Below are positions 16,080 to 24,173 of a stretch of DNA of 30,177 nucleotides, one piece after another (positions within the stretch are counted from its first letter, which is position 1; each line of letters starts with the position of its first letter). Origin of the DNA: an uncultured Mailhella sp. (GTDB lineage Bacteria > Desulfobacterota > Desulfovibrionia > Desulfovibrionales > Desulfovibrionaceae). The DNA is taken from assembly GCA_910578585.1 (NCBI GenBank), contig CAJTRG010000019.1, forward strand, positions 1-30,177. Direction: 5' to 3'. The notes below the pieces were generated by a model that was not told where the DNA came from, ran no database searches, and saw only the letters and a program-made list of their open reading frames with translations. The position numbers and the translations under genes are program-made.

Positions 16080-18146
16080 TTATTTTGATGCCTGCAATTG
16101 CTCAATAAGCTGGCTCAGTATATGGCTTTGGGACACCACTTCTTCAACAGCCTTGCGGGCTTCCTGCATATTGTTTGCATTTTCTTTTGCAATACTGTTG
16201 ATGCTTTCCACAGAGTGGGTGATTTCTTCACTGGTTGCGGATTGTTCTTCAGAAGCGGCTGCAATGGCACGAACCTGATCGGCGGTTGTATCAGCAAGCT
16301 GAACAATTCCATGGAGAGCCTCACCGGCTTTGCTTACCATATCTGTTACTTCTTCTATTTTTACAACAGTTTCTGCGACAAGGCGCGTATTGTCAGCGGT
16401 TGATTTTTGAATTGCGGAAATTGCATTGCCAACATCTGTGGTGCTGGTCATGGTTTTTTCAGCAAGCTTTCTGACTTCGTCAGCAACAACCGCAAATCCG
16501 CGTCCTGCTTCACCGGCACGGGCAGCTTCGATTGCGGCGTTGAGCGCAAGGAGGTTGGTTTGGTCGGCAATATCGGAAATTACGTTCATAATTTCGTCAA
16601 TTGCTTCTGCGTGGTTAGAAAGAACGCCCATTTCAGTTTGCAGTTTCAAGGATTCTTCTTTTACGCCTACCATTGCACGTACACATTCCTGCATGGATTC
16701 TGAACCTGCAGAAGCTTCGGAACGCACATTGGAGGCACTGTCAGAAGTTGTACCGGCGTTGCGGGCAATTTCAAGAACAGTCGCATTCATTTCTTCCAGA
16801 GCTGTAGCCGTTGTGGTAACACGATCAGCTTGATCCCTTGCACCGTTTTCAGAAAGTTCCACTTGAGCGGAGAGCTCTTCAGATGCAGAAGAAACGATAT
16901 TGACTATGTGTTCCAATTCCTGAGCTACAGCCAGCATATTTTCACGCTGGGCAGCCGCAATTTTATTTTGTTCCTGTGCCTGTGCCATGGCAAGGGCTGC
17001 TTGTTTTGCTGCTTCTTCTGCCTGTGCTTTTGCTTCTTCCGTATTTAAGAGAAGACGCAGTCCTTTCAGCATTTCTTGTGTCCCCCGAGCCATGATACCT
17101 ATTTCATCACTGCGTTTTCCGTCGCGAATAAGGTATTCTTCTTCCTCCTTAGGAAGATTGAGTTCTCCGTGGGCAATTTTTTCAATAAATCCTGCAAGGT
17201 TTCTCAGTACGCTGACGATGTCTTTGGCTACAAAGACAATAATCAGGCCTACAATCAGCATGGTTAAAAATGCAGCCAGAACACTTTGCATGAACATGGC
17301 ACGAACAGGGGCAAAAATATCATCTTTTTCCACACTGATAATGATAAGCCAGTCAGCTAAAGGAATACGGTCAAAATATGCCTGCATTTCGACATCATTT
17401 TGTTTAAATTCATAATGTCCTGTGGCTGCGGACAGCATATATTGGAACCATGGCTGATTTGCGTCCTCTGCACCGACAAGCTCTTTATCAGGGTGCATGA
17501 GCAGTTTGCCGTTTTTATCATAAACAAAGCATTTGCCGGTTTGGGCAATTTGGACAGTATCTGTTGTTGTTTGTGCCACTTTTTCGAGTGCCATGGTGGT
17601 ATAGACAACACCAATAATGTTGTCGCCATCTTTGACCGGAAATCCGGCGGCAGAGGATAAACGCCCGTTTGCCTTGCTTTGAATGGTAACAGGAGCTACT
17701 TCCCCTTTCATGGCAGCTTTAAAATATGCGCGTTCAGCAATGCTGTTTCCAATAAAACTTTCTGTGGAGTGGATAAGCACTGTGCCGTTTTTGTCTACCA
17801 GACCGACGTCACGCAGCAAACCATAGTTTTTGACCAGATATAAAATGCTTTCTTTTATTTTTTGTTCCAGTTCTTTGTTTTCATTGCCTGTATTATTGGC
17901 TTTTGCCCTCAAAAATTCAATGACATCAGCATTAAGGGCAAAATTATTCATGGTACTGGCGAGCAGATTAACCGTATTGAAAAGTTCAACTTTTTGTCCG
18001 TGCAAAACCAACTGCAATTCTTCGTTAATTTGGTTGGTTAGAGCTTTGTCTGCTGAATTGTAATTGAGAGCGGTAACAGCAATAAGTCCAATGATTGCAG
18101 GGAGTAAAATAAAAGTTAACATTTTTTGCAGTATTGATAGTCTCAT
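16080..18146 (-). CDS. Methyl-accepting chemotaxis protein with Cache-type sensor (copy 2)
   Basis: 688 residues. Membrane helix about 10-28, periplasmic double Cache-like sensor about 30-272, second helix about 283-308. The sensor shows GLVDKNGTVLIHS, the Cache motif FPVKDGDNIIGVVYTTMAL and CFVYDKNGKLLMHPD. A HAMP domain (about 309-365), an alanine-rich coiled coil (370-402) and the MCP signalling domain (about 410-682, same tip sequence as its neighbours) follow; there is no PAS domain. dCache sensors commonly bind amino acids, amines or carboxylates directly. Only the signalling half is shared with the other three receptors, so it is a separate receptor type whose output module matches. 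AAGAGA seven bases before the ATG is a weak ribosome site. There is no CheR-tethering pentapeptide. Confidence 0.93.
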   Translation of the reverse strand: MRLSILQKMLTFILLPAIIGLIAVTALNYNSADKALTNQINEELQLVLHGQKVELFNTVNLLASTMNNFALNADVIEFLRAKANNTGNENKELEQKIKESILYLVKNYGLLRDVGLVDKNGTVLIHSTESFIGNSIAERAYFKAAMKGEVAPVTIQSKANGRLSSAAGFPVKDGDNIIGVVYTTMALEKVAQTTTDTVQIAQTGKCFVYDKNGKLLMHPDKELVGAEDANQPWFQYMLSAATGHYEFKQNDVEMQAYFDRIPLADWLIIISVEKDDIFAPVRAMFMQSVLAAFLTMLIVGLIIVFVAKDIVSVLRNLAGFIEKIAHGELNLPKEEEEYLIRDGKRSDEIGIMARGTQEMLKGLRLLLNTEEAKAQAEEAAKQAALAMAQAQEQNKIAAAQRENMLAVAQELEHIVNIVSSASEELSAQVELSENGARDQADRVTTTATALEEMNATVLEIARNAGTTSDSASNVRSEASAGSESMQECVRAMVGVKEESLKLQTEMGVLSNHAEAIDEIMNVISDIADQTNLLALNAAIEAARAGEAGRGFAVVADEVRKLAEKTMTSTTDVGNAISAIQKSTADNTRLVAETVVKIEEVTDMVSKAGEALHGIVQLADTTADQVRAIAAASEEQSATSEEITHSVESINSIAKENANNMQEARKAVEEVVSQSHILSQLIEQLQASK

Positions 18147-18282
18147 AAAAAATCTCTTTACAATATTGTCAAGTTGTGCCGGTCATATCGTCGTTTCAGA
18201 AAGATATACAATGTACGGACAGGAGAGCGGTAAATGAAGATCAGGCATAAAACAGATATATTTGCTTTTACTCTGTTTCCAA

Positions 18283-18316
18283 ACAAGAATAAGGACTTTT
18301 TTGAAAAGCCCTTATT
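18283..18316 (-). terminator. Terminator of the third chemoreceptor gene
   Basis: Stem AATAAGG-N-CTTTT (18288-18300) / AAAAG-N-CCTTATT (18304-18316), twelve pairs and one mismatch. The U run on the minus strand is weak. Confidence 0.65.
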
Positions 18317-18329
18317 TACTTGTCATCGA

Positions 18330-20621
18330 TTATCCATTTTTACTGCTGTGTTGCAGTTGTTCAATAAGTTGGCTCAAAACTTGAGTTTGGCTTACCATTT
18401 CATTGACTGCCTTGCGGGCTTCCTGCATATTATTTGCGTTTTCCTTGGCAATATTGTTGATACTGTCAACAGACAGGGTGATTTCTTCACTGGTTGCGGA
18501 TTGTTCTTCAGAAGCCGTTGCAATAGCACGAACCTGGTCGGCAGTTGTATCAGCAAGCTGAACAATACCAAGGAGAGCGTCTCCTGCGTGGCTAACCATT
18601 TCGGTAACCTTTTCAATCTTTTCAACAGCGTCAACTACAAGGCGGGTATTGTCGGCAGTTGATTTTTGAATTGCGGAAATTGCATTGCCAACGTCTGTGG
18701 TGCTGGTCATGGTTTTTTCAGCAAGGTTGCGAACTTCGTCCGCAACAACGGCAAATCCGCGTCCCGCTTCACCTGCACGGGCAGCTTCGATTGCGGCGTT
18801 GAGAGCAAGGAGGTTGGTTTGGTCGGCAATATCGGAAATCACGTTCATAATTTCGTTAATGGCTTGTGCGTGTTCGGAAAGAACTCCCATTTCAGTTTGC
18901 AGTTTCAAGGATTCTTCTTTTACTTCAACCATAGCCTTTACACATTCCTGCATGGATTCAGAACCTGCGGAAGCTTCAGCACGTACATTGGAAGCGCTGT
19001 CAGAGGTAGTGCCGGCGTTACGGGCAATTTCAAGAACGGTTGCATTCATTTCTTCAAGAGCGGTAGCTGTGGTTGCAACACGCTCTGCCTGGTCTTGGGC
19101 GCCGTTTTCAGAAAGTTCGATTTGAGCTGAAAGTTCTTCGGAAGCGGAAGAAGCAATGCTTGCAACCTGTTCCAGTTCAACTGCAATATTTTGCATGTTT
19201 TGGTGAGAGTCAGCGATAATTTTGTTTTGGCGTACAGTTTCGGTAATATCCTGCCATACGCTGATAACGTCTGATACGTTATTTTCATGGTCAAGAATAG
19301 GCTGGGCAATGGTGGCAACATTGATATGATTGCCGCGGTGGGTTTCATATTCAAGGTTCAGTTTGCCGGCTTGTTTGCTTGCAATGGCTTTACAGGTAGC
19401 TGTGTTGAAGTTTTCCTGACGGTACATGAATTGTCCGGAAGTTTCGCCGATGCAGTCTTCCATTTTCTTGGAAATTTCAAGCAGAGTCATCATTTCGCGG
19501 TTTGCATATTTGAGTTTGTTGTTAGAACCAAAGACAGCTACGGGAATAGGCATGGAAGCAAGAATATTTTGAGAGAATTCAAGCGTTTCTTTCAGCTTTT
19601 CAACCATCATGATAATGTTGTGGTAAACGCCGATATGTGGTTTTCCGTCGTTGATGTCGTAGTCGCCGTTGGTGACGCGTTCAGCCAAAACTGAAAGGTC
19701 GCTTAGGTCTGTGCCCAGTTGTTTCATCACATTTTTGCTGAGGAAAATAGCTAACGCAACAGCGAGAAGAACAGAGAAGCCGACAGCATATAAAACGGAA
19801 CGTCTAACTTCACCTTCAACTCGTGCAAAGGCTTTATGGGCAATATCAGAAATAGCAGAAGCTTCTTCCAGATTAAAGGCACTGTATTCCATACCTTGTG
19901 CAAGGGCAGCATGGAGATTTTTATTTATGGTAAACAAAGGGGTTGCTGCTTGAAGATAGGATTCAATATCTTTGAGAACAGGAGCAAAAAGGGCATTATT
20001 TTTAAGCTCTGCTGTTTTATCGTTTAATTCCTGAATACGTTTATTCACCACAGCAAGATTTTCATCAGAATAGGCAATGACGAAGTTTGACACAGCAAGA
20101 CGAGTATTGGTAAAATATTCACCAATCATTTTCGTTGTCAGCAAGAGATCTGCATTGCCTGTTTGATTATAGGTCTGTTCTGTGCTTTTTTCGATAGCAG
20201 ACAAATCATTCTGAATAGCAGAGCCGGCTTTGATGAGTACTTGTTCAGTTTCATGGAATTGAGTGTAAAGTTTTAAAATTTTATCAATAAGGGGAACATA
20301 CTTATCAGTTGTATTTTTGATATTGGTAACATGGTCTCTGGTAACTTGCTGATGAGCGATTTCCAGCAAATTATCACAGTTTTGGTAAATTTCCTGAAGG
20401 GATTTTTTTATTTCGTTAAAAAGTTCAAGGTTATTGGTTGAAATAGCCGCCAATGCTGTTTTATCGGTGCTTAAAACACCGACAATAATGTTGTCGCCAT
20501 AGGCAAGAACATTTTTTTGTCTGTCAAATTTTGCTGCTGTATTCCAGGCAAGTATACCAATATACACAACAAGTAAAATGGTGATACTGAATGTTAAAAG
20601 GAGTTTTGTAGTTAATTTCAT
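18330..20621 (-). CDS. Methyl-accepting chemotaxis protein with helical sensor and PAS domain (copy 3)
   Basis: 763 residues from the ATG at 20621, which has GAGG seven bases upstream. A longer frame from 20684 adds 21 residues, runs through the leader hairpin and is rejected. Architecture as in the gene at 13563: MKLTTKLLLTF start, helix about 7-28, ~245-residue helical sensor with TYNQTGNADLL, second helix, HAMP-like linker, PAS (SMPIPVAVFGSNNKLKYANREM) and signalling domain with the DQTNLLALNAAIEAARAGEA tip. The sensor differs strongly from those of its neighbours while the C-terminal two thirds is nearly identical, which points to tandem duplication with sensor divergence or later gene conversion. 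Ligand unknown. Confidence 0.93.
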   Translation of the reverse strand: MKLTTKLLLTFSITILLVVYIGILAWNTAAKFDRQKNVLAYGDNIIVGVLSTDKTALAAISTNNLELFNEIKKSLQEIYQNCDNLLEIAHQQVTRDHVTNIKNTTDKYVPLIDKILKLYTQFHETEQVLIKAGSAIQNDLSAIEKSTEQTYNQTGNADLLLTTKMIGEYFTNTRLAVSNFVIAYSDENLAVVNKRIQELNDKTAELKNNALFAPVLKDIESYLQAATPLFTINKNLHAALAQGMEYSAFNLEEASAISDIAHKAFARVEGEVRRSVLYAVGFSVLLAVALAIFLSKNVMKQLGTDLSDLSVLAERVTNGDYDINDGKPHIGVYHNIIMMVEKLKETLEFSQNILASMPIPVAVFGSNNKLKYANREMMTLLEISKKMEDCIGETSGQFMYRQENFNTATCKAIASKQAGKLNLEYETHRGNHINVATIAQPILDHENNVSDVISVWQDITETVRQNKIIADSHQNMQNIAVELEQVASIASSASEELSAQIELSENGAQDQAERVATTATALEEMNATVLEIARNAGTTSDSASNVRAEASAGSESMQECVKAMVEVKEESLKLQTEMGVLSEHAQAINEIMNVISDIADQTNLLALNAAIEAARAGEAGRGFAVVADEVRNLAEKTMTSTTDVGNAISAIQKSTADNTRLVVDAVEKIEKVTEMVSHAGDALLGIVQLADTTADQVRAIATASEEQSATSEEITLSVDSINNIAKENANNMQEARKAVNEMVSQTQVLSQLIEQLQHSSKNG

Positions 20622-20639
20622 GTCGCTACCTCTTTTTCC

Positions 20640-20654
20640 TTGCTCAGGGAGCAA
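20640..20654 (-). promoter_or_regulatory. Leader hairpin of chemoreceptor copy 3
   Basis: 6-bp stem TTGCTC/GAGCAA with a 3-base loop, 18 bases before the ATG at 20621. Counterpart of the hairpins at 15875 and 23361. Confidence 0.6.
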
Positions 20655-21000
20655 GCTATATATGGTGTATGCCCTGACGAGCATTGTTTGCTGAGTATAT
20701 ATAAATGTTAATTATTTGCGCTGGTACCGTATTCTGCATGCGGGTTCAAGAGAATACGGAAAAATTAATAAAAGTATACTATTGTCTGCATGCCAGAAAG
20801 AAAAAAAGAGGAAGAAAATCAGTCCAGACAGGAGCAAAAAAATTTTGTTTTTGAAAGAGCGTCAAGAGAGGTATTCTCTTTGTAATTATACATTATTATC
20901 GGCTGACAGTAAATCTTTTTTAGGGTGGAAGGCTTTTGTTTTACCGAAAAGCCTTCCACCGCTGATGTTTGCTATGTACTTTTATGCTTATTTGCGATGA
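20655..21000. other. Gene-free spacer with two long inverted repeats
   Basis: No credible gene. It holds CCGTATTCT (20727-20735) / AGAATACGG (20751-20759) with a 15-base loop. It also holds a perfect 14-bp stem (20924-20937 with 20947-20960). The second hairpin shares the GGCTTTTGTTTT stretch with the terminator of the following receptor gene (21002-21037) but has no U run on either strand. A clear promoter for copy 3 was not found. Confidence 0.6.
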
Positions 21001-21001
21001 G

Positions 21002-21037
21002 AATAAGGGCTTTTGTTTTCAGGCAAACGCCCTTATT
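21002..21037 (-). terminator. Terminator of the fourth chemoreceptor gene
   Basis: Perfect 9-bp stem AATAAGGGC (21002-21010) / GCCCTTATT (21029-21037) with inner TTTG/CAAA pairing. It lies 13 bases past the stop. Confidence 0.75.
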
Positions 21038-21049
21038 TTCATTTACGCT

Positions 21050-23344
21050 TTATTCTTTGTTTTGAGCCTGCAATTGTTCAATCAGCTGGCTGAGAACATG
21101 GGTTTGGCTTACCACTTCATCAACTGCCTTGCGGGCTTCCTGCATGTTGTTGGCGTTTTCCTTAGCAATGTTGTTGATACTGTCCACAGACTGGGTGATT
21201 TCTTCACTGGTTGCGGATTGTTCTTCAGAAGCTGTAGCAATAGCACGAACCTGATCGGCAGTTGTATCAGCAAGCTGTACAATACCAAGGAGAGCGTCAC
21301 CGGCCTGACTTACCATTTCAGTAACTTTTTCAATCTTTTCAACAGCGTCCACTACAAGGCGGGTATTGTCCGCAGTTGATTTTTGAATTGCAGAAATTGC
21401 ATTGCCAACATCTGTAGTACTGGTCATGGTTTTTTCAGCAAGGTTTCTGACTTCGTCAGCAACAACTGCGAATCCGCGTCCTGCTTCACCTGCACGGGCA
21501 GCTTCGATAGCTGCGTTCAGAGCAAGGAGGTTGGTTTGGTCAGCAATATCAGAAATTACGTTCATAATTTCGTTAATGGCTTGTGCATGTTCGGAAAGAA
21601 CTCCCATTTCAGTTTGCAGTTTCAAGGATTCTTCTTTTACTTCGATCATTGCCTTTACGCATTCCTGCATGGATTCAGAACCTGCGGAAGCTTCAGCTCG
21701 TACGTTTGCAGCACCGTCGGAAGTGGTACCTGCGTTACGGGCAATTTCAAGAACAGTAGCGTTCATTTCTTCAAGAGCGGTAGCGGTTGTAGCAACACGG
21801 TCAGCCTGATCCTGAGCTCCGTTTTCGGAAAGTTCGATTTGAGCTGAAAGTTCTTCAGAAGCAGAGGAAGCAATAGTAGCAACCTGTTCAAGTTCAACTG
21901 CAATATTTTGCATGTTTTGATGTGAGTCGGCAATAATCTTGTTTTGACGTACACGTTCGGTGATATCCTGCCATACGCTGATGACATCAGATACATTGTT
22001 ATGGGTGTCAAGAAGTGGCTGAGCAATGGTTGAAACGTTGATGTGTTTACCCTTATGGGTTTCGTATTCAATTTCCAGCTGACCGGTTTGTTTGCTTGCA
22101 ATAGCTTTAGCAGTTGCAGTGTTGAAGTTTTCCTGACGGTACATGAACTGTCCGGAAGTTTCGCCGATGCAGTCTTCCATTTTCTTAGGAATTTCAAGAA
22201 GGCTCATCATTTCGCGGTTAGCAAACTTGAGTCTGTTGTTGGCACCAAATACAGCAACAGGGATAGGCATGGATGAAAGAATGCCTTGAGAGAACTGCAG
22301 GGTTTCTTTCAGTTTTTCAACCATCATGATAATGTTGTGGTATACACCGATATGTTCCTGTCCGTCGTTGATATCGTAATCTCCGTTGGTTACGCGTTCA
22401 GCAAGAGCAGCGAGGTCACTTGGGTCAGTACCGAGCTGTTTCATAATGTTTCTGCTGATGAGAATGGTCAGGAGCACACCAAGGAGAACTGCAATAATAG
22501 TTGCAACAATAAGCTGTTGTTTTACAGAAGCGCTGACGCTGTTGAATAGTAGAATAGCAAGTTCAGTAACAGCGGAAGATTCCTGCAAAGCATATTGTAC
22601 TCCCTTATTGGATTGTTCCTTCAGGTCTTGGATTTTGGTTCCGGCTTCAAGAAGAGGCCGTACTTGATTAAGGTAAAGTCTGATATCCTCAATGGTTTGT
22701 CTGAACATTGGGTTGTTTTTGACATTATCTTGATCATAAAGTTTATTGGCAGCTGCAATAACGTCCTCAGCATGTTTATATGCTTCATCTGTTTCAGCGT
22801 ATAATGCCCCCATCAGCGCGTAACGGATATTGGCTGCTGAAAGTGCAATATGAGTTGCAGTTTTATAATCATCAGCATTGCCGGTGATCAGCATTTTCTT
22901 TTCTGCTTCAGCGCTGAGGTCATCAAGTCTTTTTTGTACATTATTGCCCAATTTGCTTACATCAGCCATAATTTTGTTGAAATCATTGAAAAGAGTTTCA
23001 ATGGTGTTCAAAATTGGACGGTATCCTTCAACACTTTTCAAAATATTGTTGAGGTGGTCTTTGTTTTCCTGACTTGTAACGATGCCTAACAATTGCTCAG
23101 CATTCTTTTTGCTGCTGTCAAGGCGTTTATAAGATTCTTCAATTGGATCCGGTTTGTAGTCAATAATAGCTTTCGCAACGTAACTTTCCGTTGCCATAAC
23201 GTCATTAATGATACTTTCAGAAAGCAAAAGCACATCTTTTTGTCTGTCATATTTTGCAGTTGCATACCATGATAGACAGGAAATCGCAGCGATCAAAACA
23301 ATGGTCGCACCAAAGGCTAAAAGCAATTTTGTGGTGAGTTTCAT
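21050..23344 (-). CDS. Methyl-accepting chemotaxis protein with helical sensor and PAS domain (copy 4)
   Basis: 764 residues. Membrane helix about 7-28, helical periplasmic sensor about 30-274 (with ITGNADDYKTATHIALSAANIRYALMG, typical of bimodular helical sensors), helix about 276-298, HAMP-like linker 300-350, PAS 351-470, signalling domain about 480-745 with its tip at 601-620. The ATG at 23344 has AAGGATG seven bases upstream. Upstream lie a leader hairpin and a good flagellar sigma-28 promoter, so this copy at least should be expressed with late flagellar and chemotaxis genes. Ligand unknown. No C-terminal pentapeptide. Confidence 0.94.
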   Translation of the reverse strand: MKLTTKLLLAFGATIVLIAAISCLSWYATAKYDRQKDVLLLSESIINDVMATESYVAKAIIDYKPDPIEESYKRLDSSKKNAEQLLGIVTSQENKDHLNNILKSVEGYRPILNTIETLFNDFNKIMADVSKLGNNVQKRLDDLSAEAEKKMLITGNADDYKTATHIALSAANIRYALMGALYAETDEAYKHAEDVIAAANKLYDQDNVKNNPMFRQTIEDIRLYLNQVRPLLEAGTKIQDLKEQSNKGVQYALQESSAVTELAILLFNSVSASVKQQLIVATIIAVLLGVLLTILISRNIMKQLGTDPSDLAALAERVTNGDYDINDGQEHIGVYHNIIMMVEKLKETLQFSQGILSSMPIPVAVFGANNRLKFANREMMSLLEIPKKMEDCIGETSGQFMYRQENFNTATAKAIASKQTGQLEIEYETHKGKHINVSTIAQPLLDTHNNVSDVISVWQDITERVRQNKIIADSHQNMQNIAVELEQVATIASSASEELSAQIELSENGAQDQADRVATTATALEEMNATVLEIARNAGTTSDGAANVRAEASAGSESMQECVKAMIEVKEESLKLQTEMGVLSEHAQAINEIMNVISDIADQTNLLALNAAIEAARAGEAGRGFAVVADEVRNLAEKTMTSTTDVGNAISAIQKSTADNTRLVVDAVEKIEKVTEMVSQAGDALLGIVQLADTTADQVRAIATASEEQSATSEEITQSVDSINNIAKENANNMQEARKAVDEVVSQTHVLSQLIEQLQAQNKE

Positions 23345-23360
23345 AGCTACATCCTTTTAT

Positions 23361-23378
23361 TTGCGCTCATGTGAGCAA
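23361..23378 (-). promoter_or_regulatory. Leader hairpin of chemoreceptor copy 4
   Basis: GCTCA/TGAGC (23365-23376) flanked by TTGC and AA, 20 bases before the ATG. Same place and consensus as those of copies 1 and 3. Confidence 0.6.
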
Positions 23379-23396
23379 TTTTTTTCTATAAGCTTA

Positions 23397-23423
23397 ATTT
23401 CGGCAATAGAATTAAATAGTTTA
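23397..23423 (-). promoter_or_regulatory. Sigma-28 (FliA) type promoter of chemoreceptor copy 4
   Basis: On the minus strand TAAA (23420-23423), a 15-base spacer and GCCGAAAT (23397-23404). The known consensus is TAAA-N15-GCCGATAA. It lies about 53 bases before the ATG. Confidence 0.65.
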
Positions 23424-23502
23424 GGCAAAAACCCGTAAAAAAAATTAACTTTTTTTAAGAAAATATCTTGAGGTTAAACTCTTTTTAAGGTAGTGTCACC
23501 CA

Positions 23503-23552
23503 AGATAATGGCATTATTATCTGCTTGATGGGTTTTTATTAGCACTTAACAT
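23503..23552 (+). promoter_or_regulatory. Candidate promoter and operator of the dsr operon
   Basis: TTGATG (23525-23530) and TAACAT (23547-23552) with a 16-base spacer, 57 bases before the first gene. Immediately upstream is an inverted repeat AGATAAT-N6-ATTATCT (23503-23522), a possible activator or repressor site. Confidence 0.4.
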
Positions 23553-23608
23553 TTAAATAAACAAGCCTTTTTTATAAGAATGTTGTGCTGTCCAAGCTTG
23601 GAGTTCAT

Positions 23609-24169
23609 ATGTTTTTTCTTGATACCGTGAAACAAAATAAAACTGTTTTATTGCAAAAATGGGTGGATAAATATTATGCTGCCTATCCTTTGGGGAGTAC
23701 GGGCTTTATCCGCACCAGCACTGACAGGTTTCAAAATCCCATTGGAATTATTACTCAAACAAGCTTGAATGTCTTATATGACGCTGCTATTGGTGAGGAT
23801 ATTGAGCTTTCTGATGTACATAAGGCGCTGGCAGAACTTGTGCAGCTTCGTGCTGTGCAGGAAATGCCGCCTTCCCGTGCTGTTGGTCCCATGGCGCAGC
23901 TCAAGTCATTATTTAAAGAGGAAGTATTTGACAGCCTTGTCAAAGAAAATAAAGACCCAAAAATTTTTCAGGAAATTTTTGAGGAATTTTTTACGGTAGA
24001 GGCTCGTATTGACGGCCTTTTGCTTTTGTCACTGGATTTATATGAGGCAGACAGGGAAAAAGTCTTTAATTTACGAGTAGAGGAAATACATCGCAGTCAA
24101 TCTCAGGTCGTTCGCTGGGCGAAGCTGCGGGAGGAAAAAATGTCAACTAACAACAACTCTGAGGAGTAA
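23609..24169 (+). CDS. RsbRD N-terminal domain-like protein, first gene of the dsrMKJOP operon
   Basis: 186 residues from the ATG at 23609, which has GGAG five bases upstream; an upstream ATG at 23585 lacks a site. The protein is helical and soluble. Its pattern (LLQKWVDKYYAAYP near residue 20, FQNPIGIITQTSLNVLYDAAIG at about 42-62, then FFTVEARIDGLLLLSLDLYEADREKVFNLRVEE) fits the RsbRD_N family, the non-haem-globin-like sensor domain of stressosome RsbR proteins. In Desulfovibrio such a gene commonly sits before dsrM, from what I recall of those genomes. There is no STAS domain here, so it is a stand-alone sensor-like domain. It ends 4 bases before dsrM, in whose ribosome site its stop lies. 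Role unknown; signalling or assembly of the Dsr complex is inference. Confidence 0.75.
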   Translation: MFFLDTVKQNKTVLLQKWVDKYYAAYPLGSTGFIRTSTDRFQNPIGIITQTSLNVLYDAAIGEDIELSDVHKALAELVQLRAVQEMPPSRAVGPMAQLKSLFKEEVFDSLVKENKDPKIFQEIFEEFFTVEARIDGLLLLSLDLYEADREKVFNLRVEEIHRSQSQVVRWAKLREEKMSTNNNSEE

Positions 24170-24173
24170 TGGA

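Noticed and set aside
18147..18240. Sigma-54 promoter before chemoreceptor copy 2
   Set aside because: A GGCAC stretch followed by TTGAC is present but the -12 GC is missing.
20622..20684. N-terminal extension of chemoreceptor copy 3
   Set aside because: It runs through the leader hairpin and ribosome site; starting at 20621 gives the MKLTTKLLL beginning shared with copy 4.
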